64,000 nucleotides of DNA from Citreicoccus inhibens (GTDB taxonomy: Bacteria; Myxococcota; Myxococcia; Myxococcales; Myxococcaceae). Positions 50,347-61,231 of this stretch are shown piece by piece. Position 1 is the first letter of the stretch. Each line of letters begins with the position of its first letter. Below the pieces are notes generated by a model, which was not told where the DNA came from, ran no database searches, and saw only the letters and a list, made by a program, of their open reading frames with translations. The stretch is taken from contig NZ_JAHNZT010000006.1 in assembly GCF_019039035.1 (NCBI RefSeq), forward strand, positions 62,001-126,000, written 5' to 3'. The position numbers and the translations under genes are program-made.

Positions 50347-50877
50347 TCACGCCGACGACGGCGTGGCGTCCCCCCGCAACTGCTCCACCGCCACCAACGC
50401 GATGGCCTTCACCAGCGCCCTCGCGCGACGCCCCGCCGCCGTCTCTCCGTGAGGATCCACCTCGACCGCATTGGCGAGGTCCGTGAAGCCCTGACGCTCC
50501 CCCTTGCGCAGGTACAGCTCGCCTCGGTTGGCCAGGGCCACCGGGTTCGCCGAGTCCCGCGCCAGCGCGGCGCTGTACTCCGCCACGGCCTCATCGAGGC
50601 GTCCGAGCTTCTGGTACACCGTGCCCAGCGCGGCCCGCGCCGCCGAGTCCCGCGGGTTCCCCTCCACGAGGCCCTCGAACAGGATGCGCGCCTCGTCCAG
50701 GCGCCCCGCCGCGGCCAGCTCACACCCCACCTGCGCGATGGCCTTCGCCTCCTCGAACGTCATCCCCTCCACCTCGGCCCAGGTCGACTCGCCTCGCGCG
50801 AACGCCTTGAGCTTGCGCGCTGTGCCCACGTCCATCCGCGGCTCCATGCCCTCTGCGTGCTTGATGATTCGATTCAT
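50347..50877 (-). CDS. TPR protein resembling type III secretion LcrH/SycD chaperones
   Basis: 176 residues. Three TPR units are visible ('EEAKAIAQVGCELAAAGRLD', 'DSAARAALGTVYQKLGRLDE', 'NPVALANRGELYLRKGERQG'), flanked by an N-terminal helical part and a C-terminal tail, close in size and layout to LcrH/SycD/CesD class II translocator chaperones. In the family these bind translocator proteins before secretion. The gene follows a candidate translocator gene by 8 bp on the same strand, which is the classic arrangement. Family-level match only; no other secretion gene is in the window. Confidence 0.75.
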   Translation of the reverse strand: MNRIIKHAEGMEPRMDVGTARKLKAFARGESTWAEVEGMTFEEAKAIAQVGCELAAAGRLDEARILFEGLVEGNPRDSAARAALGTVYQKLGRLDEAVAEYSAALARDSANPVALANRGELYLRKGERQGFTDLANAVEVDPHGETAAGRRARALVKAIALVAVEQLRGDATPSSA

Positions 50878-50885
50878 GGCGGACC

Positions 50886-52415
50886 TCAGGCGCTGCGCAG
50901 GTTGGAGATCGCCGTCTTCGCCATCTCGTTGAACTTGGACGACATGTTGCTCATCAGGTCGAACATCGCCTTGCGCTTCTCCATCAGCTTCTGCAGGCGC
51001 AGCTCCAACTCCTGCATGCTGGTGTCGAGCTTCGCGGCGCGCTCCTTGTCCTTCTGACCCGTGCCGAGCTTCGCGCGCTCATCCCGCGCGCTCGCCATGT
51101 CGTTCATCACCGACAGCAGCTCGTCGTCCGTGTCCTCGGTGATGACCATGAGGATGGCTTGGATCTTCTCCTCGATGCTCATGTTCGGGTTGTCGAGGAT
51201 GTCCCGCACCTTCGAGCTGCTCCCGCCCGAGGCCTTGCTGCCACTGCCCGATGATGAAGACGATGAAGTGGAGGACTCGGGCTCCGGCACCGCCGCGACG
51301 GACTGGAGCGCCGCCGTCAGGTCCTTTCGGCTCGCCGTTCCATCCGGCCCGCCGATGCCGGCCGCCATCTCCAGCCGGTTGAAGTACGCCGAGTGGTCCA
51401 CGAAGAACTGCGCGCAGCGCTTGAGCGTGGGGGAGGCGGCCTTGTCCGCCAGGATGGCGTGGAAGTTGGCCATCGTGAGCTTGTCGTCCTTGCGCCCCAC
51501 CGCCGTGTCGAAGGTGTCCCAGTTCCCCGACAGCACCTTCAACGCGTCGCGATACCCCTCGAAGTCGGGGTCCAGGGCGCCGTCCTTCGACGCGCCCGTA
51601 CCGCCCGACGTACCGCCCGACGTACCGCCCGACGACGACGTGCCTCCCGACGAGGGCGCCCCTCCGCCGGGCCTGGGCGAACACCCCGTGCCCGAAGTGC
51701 CGCCCGGCGTGGACGGCGCCCCGTCGACACCCTTCGGCGGAGGCTCGGACGGCGGGCACGGGCGCGAAGCCTCTGGCTTCTCCGGGCGACCGTACTTCGC
51801 GAAGTCGGCGGAGAGTCCCGCGAGCGCGCCCTTCACATTGAGCAGCGTGATGCGGTCATCGTCGCGCATCGAGGCGATCACCGCGAACGGATTCCCGGTC
51901 AGTCCCGGCGTGGTCTCCCATTGCTCGAAGCGGGCCGAGTCCGACACCAACACGCGCGCGGCATCTCGCAGCGAGGGGGACACGTCGCGGTCCGCGGCGA
52001 CGCGCTGGAGGTCCGCCTTGGACAGCGAGCCGTCCTTCTTTCCATCCAACATGTCCAGGTAGCTGAAGTTCGCTTCGACCGTCTTGAGCGCGACCTCGTG
52101 GTCCAGCAGCTTCGGATCGAGCGGACTGCCCGGACTGGACGGGGGCGCGGACCGGCGGGCATAGCCATCACACGCGCGGGATGCGTCCTGCTGCGCGCGG
52201 TACTCCGTCTTCGCGGGGGGATGCTTGGACAGCTCCTCGGCCACCCCGATGGCGCCGCTGGCCGCCATCATCACGTTGCCCGTCATCACGCCCCCCACCG
52301 TCTTCACGGCGTTCGTGACAACGGGTGGCAGGCCCAGGGCGTTGCCGGCGAGGTCCACCACGCTGCTCATGGGACCGCCCAGCAGGTTCGCCACACCTTT
52401 CAAAACTTCGAGCAT
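50886..52415 (-). CDS. Candidate type III translocator/filament-like protein with duplicated EF-hand-like modules
   Basis: 509 residues from an ATG preceded by GGAG at five bases. Residues 1-65 contain an amphipathic hydrophobic helix region ('VTNAVKTVGGVMTGNVMMAA'). Two similar modules lie at about 100-195 and 280-370. Each carries 'D(G/T)x(x)KKDGxLS/T' type loops (module 1 'DGKKDGSLSKADL', module 2 'VGRKDDKLTMANF'), like NolX/HrpF translocators and EF-hand calcium loops. Between them is a Gly/Ser/Thr-rich low-complexity linker. A C-terminal coiled coil ('LELRLQKLMEKRKAMFDLMS', ending 'AKTAISNLRSA') recalls T3SS translocators or filament subunits. Candidate only. Confidence 0.7.
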   Translation of the reverse strand: MLEVLKGVANLLGGPMSSVVDLAGNALGLPPVVTNAVKTVGGVMTGNVMMAASGAIGVAEELSKHPPAKTEYRAQQDASRACDGYARRSAPPSSPGSPLDPKLLDHEVALKTVEANFSYLDMLDGKKDGSLSKADLQRVAADRDVSPSLRDAARVLVSDSARFEQWETTPGLTGNPFAVIASMRDDDRITLLNVKGALAGLSADFAKYGRPEKPEASRPCPPSEPPPKGVDGAPSTPGGTSGTGCSPRPGGGAPSSGGTSSSGGTSGGTSGGTGASKDGALDPDFEGYRDALKVLSGNWDTFDTAVGRKDDKLTMANFHAILADKAASPTLKRCAQFFVDHSAYFNRLEMAAGIGGPDGTASRKDLTAALQSVAAVPEPESSTSSSSSSGSGSKASGGSSSKVRDILDNPNMSIEEKIQAILMVITEDTDDELLSVMNDMASARDERAKLGTGQKDKERAAKLDTSMQELELRLQKLMEKRKAMFDLMSNMSSKFNEMAKTAISNLRSA

Positions 52416-52628
52416 GGAAACTCCCGCGCGGCGGGTTCGAGTGGTTGCCGCTGGACGCCGCGCTCCGTCTGTCGGACGGGCCGTGAGGGTTGCAGCACGG
52501 GTGCCGACGGCCGCGGCGGGGACCCCTCCAGCGAAATCCGCCAGTTAGGTCGGCGACCAACCAGGACACGTCCCCGACCGCGGACGGAGCGGTCCGCTGA
52601 GGGAGATTGCGGTTAGAGTCCCGCGCCC
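52416..52628. other. Divergent intergenic region of the translocator-like unit and ruvX
   Basis: 213 bp containing the promoter regions of both transcription units. I found no clear -10/-35 pair and no sigma-54-type element. Confidence 0.35.
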
Positions 52629-53084
52629 ATGCGCACCTTCGGCCTGGATTACGGAACCAAGACCATCGGCGTGGCCGTCTCGGACGGCCTGGGCCTGACG
52701 GCGCAGACCGTCACCACGGTGCGCCGCACCTCGCTCAAGGCGGACCTCGCCGCGCTCGGCCGATTGGCGCAGGAGCATGAGGTGAGCCGCATGGTCATCG
52801 GGCTGCCGCTCAACATGGACGGCTCCGAGGGGCCTCGCGCGGAGGCCTCGCGCAAGTTCGCGGACGTGGTGGCTCAGGCCCTGTCCATCCCCGTGGAGCT
52901 CTGGGACGAGCGCCTGTCCACCGTGGCCGCCACGCGCACCCTGCTGGAGGCGGACGTCTCGCGCGCCCGCCGCAAGGAAGTCATCGACCAGCTCGCGGCG
53001 CAGTTCATCCTTCAGGGCTGGCTCGATGCCCACCGGCCGCCCGAGACCCATCTCCACGCCGATGACTACGACCCGGAGCCGTAA
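52629..53084 (+). CDS. ruvX: Putative pre-16S rRNA nuclease / Holliday junction resolvase RuvX (YqgF)
   Basis: 151 residues. RNase H-like fold: 'MRTFGLDYGTKTIGVAVSDG' with catalytic D7, 'VIGLPLNMDGSEGPRAE', 'LWDERLSTVAA' and terminal 'KEVIDQLAAQFILQGWLD', whose Asp completes the acidic site. The E. coli protein takes part in 16S rRNA 5' end maturation. The mltG gene follows immediately (next base after the stop), a common pairing in bacteria. Confidence 0.95.
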   Translation: MRTFGLDYGTKTIGVAVSDGLGLTAQTVTTVRRTSLKADLAALGRLAQEHEVSRMVIGLPLNMDGSEGPRAEASRKFADVVAQALSIPVELWDERLSTVAATRTLLEADVSRARRKEVIDQLAAQFILQGWLDAHRPPETHLHADDYDPEP

Positions 53085-54155
53085 GTGAAGAAAGTCCTCC
53101 TCGCCCTCCTCGTCCTCGCGCTGCTCGCGGGCGCCGCCGCGGGCGGCTGGTACCAGTTGCGCGAGCAGCGCATCACCGAGTTCGCCGCCACCGCCGTCAC
53201 CCTCGCCACGCCCGTCACCGTGGAGATTCCCTCGGGCACCGGTCCGCGCGCGCTTGCCCGGCTGTTGACCGAGCAGCACGTGACGACCGACGCGGAGCTG
53301 CTCTACCTCTACATCCGCCGCGAGAACCTGGGCCCCAAGCTCAAGGCCGGCGAGTACGAGTTCAGCGGCGACCTCACGCCCACCCAGGCCCTGGAGAAGA
53401 TTCTCTCCGGTCAGGTGAAGGTGTATCGCTTCACCGTCCCGGAGGGCCTGCGCGCCGAGGAGATTCTCCCCATCGTCGCGGACTCCGAGCTGAAGCTCGA
53501 CCTCAAGAAGCTGGAGGCGCTCGCGGCGAGCCCCGCGTTCCTGCGCAAGGCGGGCGTCCCGGCGCAGACCATCGAGGGCTTCCTCTTCCCGGACACGTAT
53601 ACGTTCACGCGCAACGCCACCGAGGAGTCCGTGCTGACCAAGATGGTCGCGCGCGCGCTCGAGGAGTACAAGCACGCGGACGCGGACCGGAAGAACGGCG
53701 TGAAGTTGGATCTGCTCCAGACCTTCACCCTGGCCTCCATCGTGGAGAAGGAGACCGGCGCGCCGCAGGAACGTCCGCGCATCTCCTGCGTGTTCCACAA
53801 CCGCCTCAAGAAGGGCATGCGGCTGGAGACCGACCCCACGGTCATCTACGCCATGCGGCTCTTGCGCGGCGTGTACAACAAGAACATCACGCGCAAGGAC
53901 CTGGAGACGCTCCACCCGTACAACACGTACAAGGTCGCGGGCCTGCCGCCGGGCCCCATCGCGAGCCCTGGCACCGCCGCGCTCCAGGCCGCGCTGCATC
54001 CCATCGAGTGCGAGGACCTGTTCTTCGTCTCGCGCAACGACGGCACGCACCTGTTCTGCCCCACCTACGAGTGCCACGAAGCCAACGTGCGCAAGTGGCA
54101 GGTGGAGTTCTTCCGCAAGCCCCAGAAGCAGGGCGCGAACTCCGCGCACCCGTGA
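53085..54155 (+). CDS. mltG: Endolytic murein transglycosylase MltG
   Basis: 356 residues from a GTG directly after the ruvX stop. N-terminal membrane anchor 'VLLALLVLALLAGAAAGGWY', LysM-like segment ('ARLLTEQHVTTDAELLYLYI'), then the YceG core: 'FPDTYTFTRNATEESVL', 'TLASIVEKETGAPQERP' with expected catalytic E221, 'VFHNRLKKGMRLETDPTVIY' and 'YNTYKVAGLPPGPIASPG'. MltG cleaves nascent glycan strands in the periplasm and is thought to set glycan length. Ends in a short basic tail. Confidence 0.96.
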   Translation: MKKVLLALLVLALLAGAAAGGWYQLREQRITEFAATAVTLATPVTVEIPSGTGPRALARLLTEQHVTTDAELLYLYIRRENLGPKLKAGEYEFSGDLTPTQALEKILSGQVKVYRFTVPEGLRAEEILPIVADSELKLDLKKLEALAASPAFLRKAGVPAQTIEGFLFPDTYTFTRNATEESVLTKMVARALEEYKHADADRKNGVKLDLLQTFTLASIVEKETGAPQERPRISCVFHNRLKKGMRLETDPTVIYAMRLLRGVYNKNITRKDLETLHPYNTYKVAGLPPGPIASPGTAALQAALHPIECEDLFFVSRNDGTHLFCPTYECHEANVRKWQVEFFRKPQKQGANSAHP

Positions 54156-54225
54156 CACCAGGCGGGCGCTCGCGCCCATCGGATGAAGCCAGGCGGACGC
54201 GAACGTCCGCCTTCGCACACGGAAG

Positions 54226-55803
54226 CTATGGCCGGCGGCGGTACACGTGGAGCGGCGCGGAGAAGCCGTCCTGCTCCTCGTACGTGACGCCGTCGAGCAC
54301 GAGCGTGCGGCCCTGCAGCTGGACCCCGGCATCCTTCACCAGGGCGCCCTGGTCGAAGCGCACCAGCACCTGCGGCTGCGTCTCCTTCAGGCGCTGGCGG
54401 AAGGTGTCCCAGCGAACGCGAGCCATCCGCATCTCGGGCAGGCCCGAGAAGAAGGCGAGCTGAAGGTCGAGGTACCCGGGGTCATCGTCGATGGCCGCCG
54501 CGCCGCCCTTCGCCGCCACCTCTTCCTTGAGGAAGTGCGCCACCTTCATCACCGCCACCGGATTGGTGGAGGTGGGACTCACGGGTCGCAGTGAGTCTCG
54601 CAGGCCGCCTTCCGCGCGGAACGTGAAGAGGCCCAGCGCCACGGGCAGCGCCACCGCGAGCCCACCGCTCAGCCACAACACGCCCTGCCGCACCCACGCC
54701 GCGCGCCCCGCCACCACCGCGCTGAAGCCCAGCGCCACGAAGACGGGCAGCACCACCAGCTGCGTCACCGTGAAGCGCGCCAGCGGAACGAAGTTGAGCA
54801 GCACCACCGCGCGGAAGGTGAAGTACGCGGCCGGCACCACCGCCGCGGCCACCAGCCAGCGCGTCTCGGGCCGCTCGCGCCAGGCCTTCACCATGCCCAC
54901 GCTGCCCAGCAGCGCCACGCCGGGCGTCAGCGTGAAGAGCGCCACCCCGGGCCAGAATCCCAACTGTTGCAGGCGCCATCCGATGGCGCCGCCCCCCGAG
55001 TCCGCGACCCACTGCTTGTGGAAGTTCTCCACCGCCTTGATGGGGAAGAACGGATCGCCATGCGCCATCTCGTTGCCCTGCATCCAGAGCAGCGGGAACG
55101 GGAGGCACACCAACCCGAAGCCCACGGCGCGCGTCAGCGCCACCACCTTGTCCTCGCTGCTGAAGACGAGCGCCAGGGTGAGCAGCGGGATGTACATCCA
55201 CGCGTCGTAGCGCGTCGCGCAGGCGAAGTTGAGCAGCACCGCCGCCCAGAACAAGGGCGAGAAGCGGTTCTCGTCCACCGCCTCCGCATAGAGCGCGAAC
55301 ACCCCCAACATGAAGAAGAGCGACACGGCCTCGCTGCCAGCCGTGGTGGAGAATTGCAGGTGCATTCCCCACGCGGCGAACACGAGCCCCGCCACCATGC
55401 CCGCGCGCCACCCGAACAACCGCCGCGTCAACGCGAACAGCGGCACCACGGACAGCACGCCGAACACGAGGCTCACCGCGCGCCCCGCCAGTTCGCGGTC
55501 CATCACCGACAGCGCCGCCCCCACCGCGTACACGTGCAGCGGGCCGAACTGATAGGCCCCGTCACCGTAGGATTTGATGACGTGCGGCGACTGGAGCCAC
55601 CGCTCGGCCAGCTCCGTGCGCACCACCGCGTCGCCGTAGAAGTTCTCGTTGACGGCGAACACCACCAGCCGAGGCACGAGCGCGAAGAGCAACAACAAGC
55701 CCAGGAGCAGCCGGGTGCTCGGCTCGACTTCGGGCGCGGGCACCGCCGCGAGGGCGGGCGCGGTGGCGGGGGGGACGGTTGCGGAGCTGGGGGCAGTCGC
55801 CAT
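54226..55803 (-). CDS. GT39/ArnT-like membrane glycosyltransferase
   Basis: 525 residues from an ATG at 55803. The first membrane helix ('LLLGLLLLFALVPRLVVFAV') leads into 'NENFYGDAVVRTELAERWLQ' with an acidic residue (D) where GT-C enzymes bind the metal or acceptor. About ten further membrane segments follow, including 'YAVGAALSVMDRELAGRAVS' and 'MLGVFALYAEAVDENRFSPL', then a soluble C-terminal domain (about 430-525) as in ArnT. Such enzymes transfer sugars from polyprenyl-phosphate to proteins or lipids outside the membrane. An in-frame extension upstream of 55803 has no similarity. Separate from the glycan cassette at the window start. Confidence 0.85.
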   Translation of the reverse strand: MATAPSSATVPPATAPALAAVPAPEVEPSTRLLLGLLLLFALVPRLVVFAVNENFYGDAVVRTELAERWLQSPHVIKSYGDGAYQFGPLHVYAVGAALSVMDRELAGRAVSLVFGVLSVVPLFALTRRLFGWRAGMVAGLVFAAWGMHLQFSTTAGSEAVSLFFMLGVFALYAEAVDENRFSPLFWAAVLLNFACATRYDAWMYIPLLTLALVFSSEDKVVALTRAVGFGLVCLPFPLLWMQGNEMAHGDPFFPIKAVENFHKQWVADSGGGAIGWRLQQLGFWPGVALFTLTPGVALLGSVGMVKAWRERPETRWLVAAAVVPAAYFTFRAVVLLNFVPLARFTVTQLVVLPVFVALGFSAVVAGRAAWVRQGVLWLSGGLAVALPVALGLFTFRAEGGLRDSLRPVSPTSTNPVAVMKVAHFLKEEVAAKGGAAAIDDDPGYLDLQLAFFSGLPEMRMARVRWDTFRQRLKETQPQVLVRFDQGALVKDAGVQLQGRTLVLDGVTYEEQDGFSAPLHVYRRRP

Positions 55804-56122
55804 GGAGCGCGGGAGGATACGCAGGAAGGGCCCAAAACCAAGCCGGCGCCGCGCTCTTGTGAGCCGCGTGCTCATGACCGAGTGAGGCCCGGCTCGCCAG
55901 GCCCGGGAGCACCCGTGCACGGCCGGTCGCACCATCCGTGGGGTACACGGTCCCTCCCTAACGCGGGAGCCGCGAACCCATGGCGGGCCCACGCGCCAAA
56001 CACCACGAGGCATCGCCTATGGCGCCCGCCTCACGTCCGGGCAACGCGCCAAGCGAGCGGGCGCAGTCCACGGGCCGAGGCCTCGGGAAGACACCCGGTG
56101 CGATTTCGGCTCCAATGCGCGG

Positions 56123-56878
56123 ATGCCGCAGGTCGAGGTCGTCGCCCTGGAGAAGACGTACCCGCCGCCGCCCTTCGCGTGGCTGCGCGGACGCCGTGCG
56201 AGGCCACGACCCGCGCTGCGCGGCCTGTCCTTCCATGTGGACGCGGGCGAAGTGGTGGCGCTCATCGGCCCCAACGGCGCGGGCAAGTCCACCCTGCTGC
56301 GCATCCTCTGCGGCCTCTTGCTCCCCGAGGGAGGACACGCGCGGGTGGCGGGACTCGACGTCGTCGAGGGACGTCCCGAGGTTCGCCGCCACGTGGGCGC
56401 CGCCCTGAGCGATGACCGCGGCTTGTCCCCTCGCCTCACCCCGCGCCAGAACCTGCGCTTCTTCGCCGCGCTCTATGACGTGCCCTCGCACGAGGTGGAC
56501 CCACGCATCGAGGAGCTGGCGCGGATGCTGGAAGCCCAGCCCCTGATGGACCGGGAGGTGCGCACCCTGTCCTCCGGCGAGAAGGCCCGCGTGGTGCTCA
56601 TGCGCGCGATGCTCCACCAGCCGCGAGTGCTGCTCCTCGATGAGGTGACTCGCTCGCTGGACCCGGGGGCCGCGCGGCGCGTGCGCACCCGCGTGCTCGG
56701 CGAGGCGGCTGCGCGAGGGACCGCCGTGCTCTTCGCCAGCCATGACCTGGAAGAAGTCCGCGCCGTCGCCGCGCGCGTGGTGCTGCTCGACCAGGGGCGC
56801 ATCGCCGCCCAGGGGCGCTACGCGGACGTCCATCCCGCCGCTCAGGCGCTGTTCGCGCTCGCCGAGGCGCCAGCATGA
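56123..56878 (+). CDS. ABC transporter ATP-binding protein
   Basis: 251 residues. Walker A 'GPNGAGKSTLLRIL', Q-loop region 'VGAALSDDRGL' (with D-D where many have a Q), signature 'LSSGEKARVVLMRA' and Walker B 'RVLLLDEVTRSLDPGAARRV', with 'LFASHDLEEVRAVA' as H-loop. 'RARPRPALRGLSFHVDAGEV' precedes Walker A, as in DrrA/LolD-type exporters. The signature L-S-S-G-E is one change from L-S-G-G-Q. The Q-loop sequence is odd and worth checking. The permease gene overlaps its stop (ATGA). Confidence 0.92.
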   Translation: MPQVEVVALEKTYPPPPFAWLRGRRARPRPALRGLSFHVDAGEVVALIGPNGAGKSTLLRILCGLLLPEGGHARVAGLDVVEGRPEVRRHVGAALSDDRGLSPRLTPRQNLRFFAALYDVPSHEVDPRIEELARMLEAQPLMDREVRTLSSGEKARVVLMRAMLHQPRVLLLDEVTRSLDPGAARRVRTRVLGEAAARGTAVLFASHDLEEVRAVAARVVLLDQGRIAAQGRYADVHPAAQALFALAEAPA

Positions 56879-57672
56879 GGCGGCTGCTCGCGTTCCTCCG
56901 GCGCGACCTCCAGGTCGCCACCGCCTATCGCCTCAACGCCTTGCTGCTCGCCACAGGTGGGCTGTTCACCCTCACGCTCTTCTATTTCCTCGCCCGCGCC
57001 GTGGGTCAGCCCGCGGCCCTCCAAGGCCGGTACGGGGGGGACTACTACTCCTTCACGCTCGTGGGGCTCGCCACCGCGACGTTGTTGCGCTCGCTCCAGC
57101 GAGGCTTTGGCGAAGCCGTGCGCGCCGCGCAGAACGATGGCTCGCTGGAACCCTTGCTCGCCGCGCCGCTTCCCACCGTCCAGGTCGTGACCCTGATGGC
57201 CGCGGGCCCCGTGGCGGCGAGTCTGGTGCGCGCCGGCATCCTCCTGTTCGCGGGGACGCTGCTGTTCGGTGCGCGTCTGTCGTTGAACCCCCTGGGGTTC
57301 GCGGTGACACTCATCCTCAGCGTCGTTTCCTTTGGAGCGCTGGGCCTCTTGTCCGCCGCGTTCGTGCTCGTCTTCAAGCGCGGCGACCCATTTGCCTATG
57401 CGCTGGACATGGCCAGTTATCTGTTCGCGGGTGTCCTCTATCCACCGGACGTCCTCCCTCCAACATTGCATGCGCTCGCACGCCTGCTCCCCGCCACCCA
57501 CGCCTTGCATGGGCTCAGGGCCGCCGCGCTGAAGGGTGCGGGAATCCCTGAGCTGCTCTCCACCTGGGGCGTCCTGCTCGCCTTCAGTGCCGTGTTGTGG
57601 CCATTGGCCGCATTCGCACTCGCGGCGGCGCGCCGACATGTGGAGCGGACGGGGACGCTGCCCCACAGTTGA
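56875..57672 (+). CDS. ABC-2 type transporter permease
   Basis: 265 residues with six predicted membrane helices (from 'RLNALLLATGGLFTLTLFYF' to 'VLLAFSAVLWPLAAFALAAA') and the ABC2 membrane motif around 'EPLLAAPLPTVQVVTLMAAG' and 'ASYLFAGVLYPPDVLPPTLH', resembling DrrB/CcmB-type exporters. A polar N-terminus 'MRRLLAFLRRDLQVATAYRL' precedes helix 1. Together with the overlapping ATPase gene it forms a minimal exporter, probably moving a lipid, glycan or small molecule out of the cell. Substrate unknown. Confidence 0.9.
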   Translation: MRRLLAFLRRDLQVATAYRLNALLLATGGLFTLTLFYFLARAVGQPAALQGRYGGDYYSFTLVGLATATLLRSLQRGFGEAVRAAQNDGSLEPLLAAPLPTVQVVTLMAAGPVAASLVRAGILLFAGTLLFGARLSLNPLGFAVTLILSVVSFGALGLLSAAFVLVFKRGDPFAYALDMASYLFAGVLYPPDVLPPTLHALARLLPATHALHGLRAAALKGAGIPELLSTWGVLLAFSAVLWPLAAFALAAARRHVERTGTLPHS

Positions 57673-57998
57673 GGGAAGCGAACGTCCACTAGTCGCGTGG
57701 GCAGCACAGCGCGGGCGTTCACCAATCACACCCTCGCGAGGGGGGACCTACCCCCGTGGACGAGGCTCCCTATAATCAGGCTGCCTTTTCACCCCGTGGT
57801 GGGGATGCGCTTGCCTCACCACGAGCTGACGCGCGGTCCCACTCCGCGGCGGGGTCCCGAAGGGGCAACAGGGCTGGCGCTGTGCCTGGGACCTCGTTGG
57901 GGTGGGTGTGGAATGGCTATCCAGCCCTTCAGGTTCACCATTTTGGCCCCTGTCGGCGGCGACTTTTCGCACCCGCCGGGCGGCCCCGAGGGAGAGAC
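57673..57998 (+). other. 326-bp leader upstream of prkA with a possible structured RNA
   Basis: It contains short inverted repeats: palindrome CCCTCGCGAGGG at 57731-57742, a GGGGG/CCCCC pair next to it, and CCCC/GGGG around 57794. A TATAAT lies at 57771. The frame of prkA stays open upstream to an ATG at 57756, but that sequence looks unlike the family, so it is untranslated leader here. I see no gene in this stretch. Confidence 0.4.
57771..57776 (+). promoter_or_regulatory. Possible -10 element for the prkA operon
   Basis: A perfect TATAAT, rare in this GC-rich sequence, lies about 223 bases before the prkA ATG. The region 16-18 bases upstream has no good TTGACA match, so housekeeping sigma use is uncertain. 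Confidence 0.3.
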
Positions 57999-60062
<2,064 letters not shown>

Positions 60063-60086
60063 CACCGAAAGAAGGGGCGACCCGTC

Positions 60087-61196
60087 GTGACCTTGAAGAT
60101 CCACCAGGACCACTCGCGCTTCAAACAGATCGTCCGCGGGAAGATCAAAGCCAACCTGCGCCGCTACGTGCAGAAGGGCGAGATGATCGGAAAGAAGGGC
60201 AAGGATGCCATCAGCATCCCCATCCCTTTCATCGACATTCCGCGCTTCAAGTATGGCCACAAGGAGCAAGGCGGCGTCGGGCAGGGCGAGGGCGAGGTGG
60301 GCCAGCAGTTGGGCCCCGGGGCTGTCGAGCCCGGGGACGGGCACCAGGCCGGCCAGGGCGAGGGAGACCACGCCCTGGAGGTGGACATCACCCTGGACGA
60401 GCTGGCGCAGATATTGGGCGAGGAGCTGCAATTGCCCAACATCGAGCGGCGCCAGAACGAGCGGCTCATCACCCAGCGCATCCGCTACACGGGGGTCAAC
60501 ACCACCGGCCCGGAGTCCCTGCGGCACTTCAAGCGCACCTTCAAGCAGGCCCTGAAGCGGCAGATCGCCACCGGGACGTATGACCCGAAGATGCCGGTCA
60601 TCATCCCCACGCGCGAGGACCGCCGCTACCGCAGCTACAAGCTGCAGGACCTGCCGGAGACGAACGCGGTCATCATCTACATGATGGACGTGTCCGGCTC
60701 GATGGGTGACGAGCAGAAGGAGATCGTCCGCATCGAGAGCTTCTGGCTGGATACGTGGCTGCGCCACCAATACAAGGGATTGGAGTCGCGCTACATCATC
60801 CACGACGCCGTGGCGCGCGAGGTGGACCGGGACACGTTCTTCCACACGCGCGAGTCCGGCGGGACGATGATCTCCAGCGCCTACAAGCTCTGCCGGGACA
60901 TCATCCTGGCGGACTACCCGAAGAGCGCGTGGAACATCTACCCGTTCCACTTCAGCGACGGGGACAACTGGAGCGCGGATGACACGCGCCAGTGCATCGA
61001 CATGCTCCGCAACGACGTGCTGCCCAACGTCAACCAGTTCGCCTACGGACAGGTGGAGTCCCCCTACGGCAGCGGCCAGTTCATCAAGGACTTGCGCGAG
61101 GCGGTGGGAGACACGCCCAACGTCGCGCTGAGCGAGATCGCCGACAAGGACGCCATCTACGCCTCCATCAAGGACTTCCTCGGCAAGGGCCGCTGA
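60087..61196 (+). CDS. YeaH/DUF444 protein with a von Willebrand A fold
   Basis: 369 residues from a GTG. '[20 protein letters not shown]' and 'IDIPRFKYG' open the DUF444 family pattern. A Gly/Gln/Glu-rich linker (about 55-90) follows. The VWA domain has MIDAS '[14 protein letters not shown]' (D201-x-S203-x-S205), then '[20 protein letters not shown]' and '[19 protein letters not shown]', supplying the third metal ligands. Always near prkA in many bacteria; acts with PrkA in the stress response by an unknown mechanism. SpoVR follows. Confidence 0.95.
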   Translation: MTLKIHQDHSRFKQIVRGKIKANLRRYVQKGEMIGKKGKDAISIPIPFIDIPRFKYGHKEQGGVGQGEGEVGQQLGPGAVEPGDGHQAGQGEGDHALEVDITLDELAQILGEELQLPNIERRQNERLITQRIRYTGVNTTGPESLRHFKRTFKQALKRQIATGTYDPKMPVIIPTREDRRYRSYKLQDLPETNAVIIYMMDVSGSMGDEQKEIVRIESFWLDTWLRHQYKGLESRYIIHDAVAREVDRDTFFHTRESGGTMISSAYKLCRDIILADYPKSAWNIYPFHFSDGDNWSADDTRQCIDMLRNDVLPNVNQFAYGQVESPYGSGQFIKDLREAVGDTPNVALSEIADKDAIYASIKDFLGKGR

Positions 61197-61231
61197 CGCG
61201 GACCCACCGGGGCATGCCGGAGCACCCGCCG

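Noticed and set aside
57756-57998. ATG at 57756 as the prkA start
   Set aside because: The 81 added residues are Pro/Gly/Arg-rich and unlike PrkA. The ATG at 57999 has a GAGGGAGAG site and the family start.
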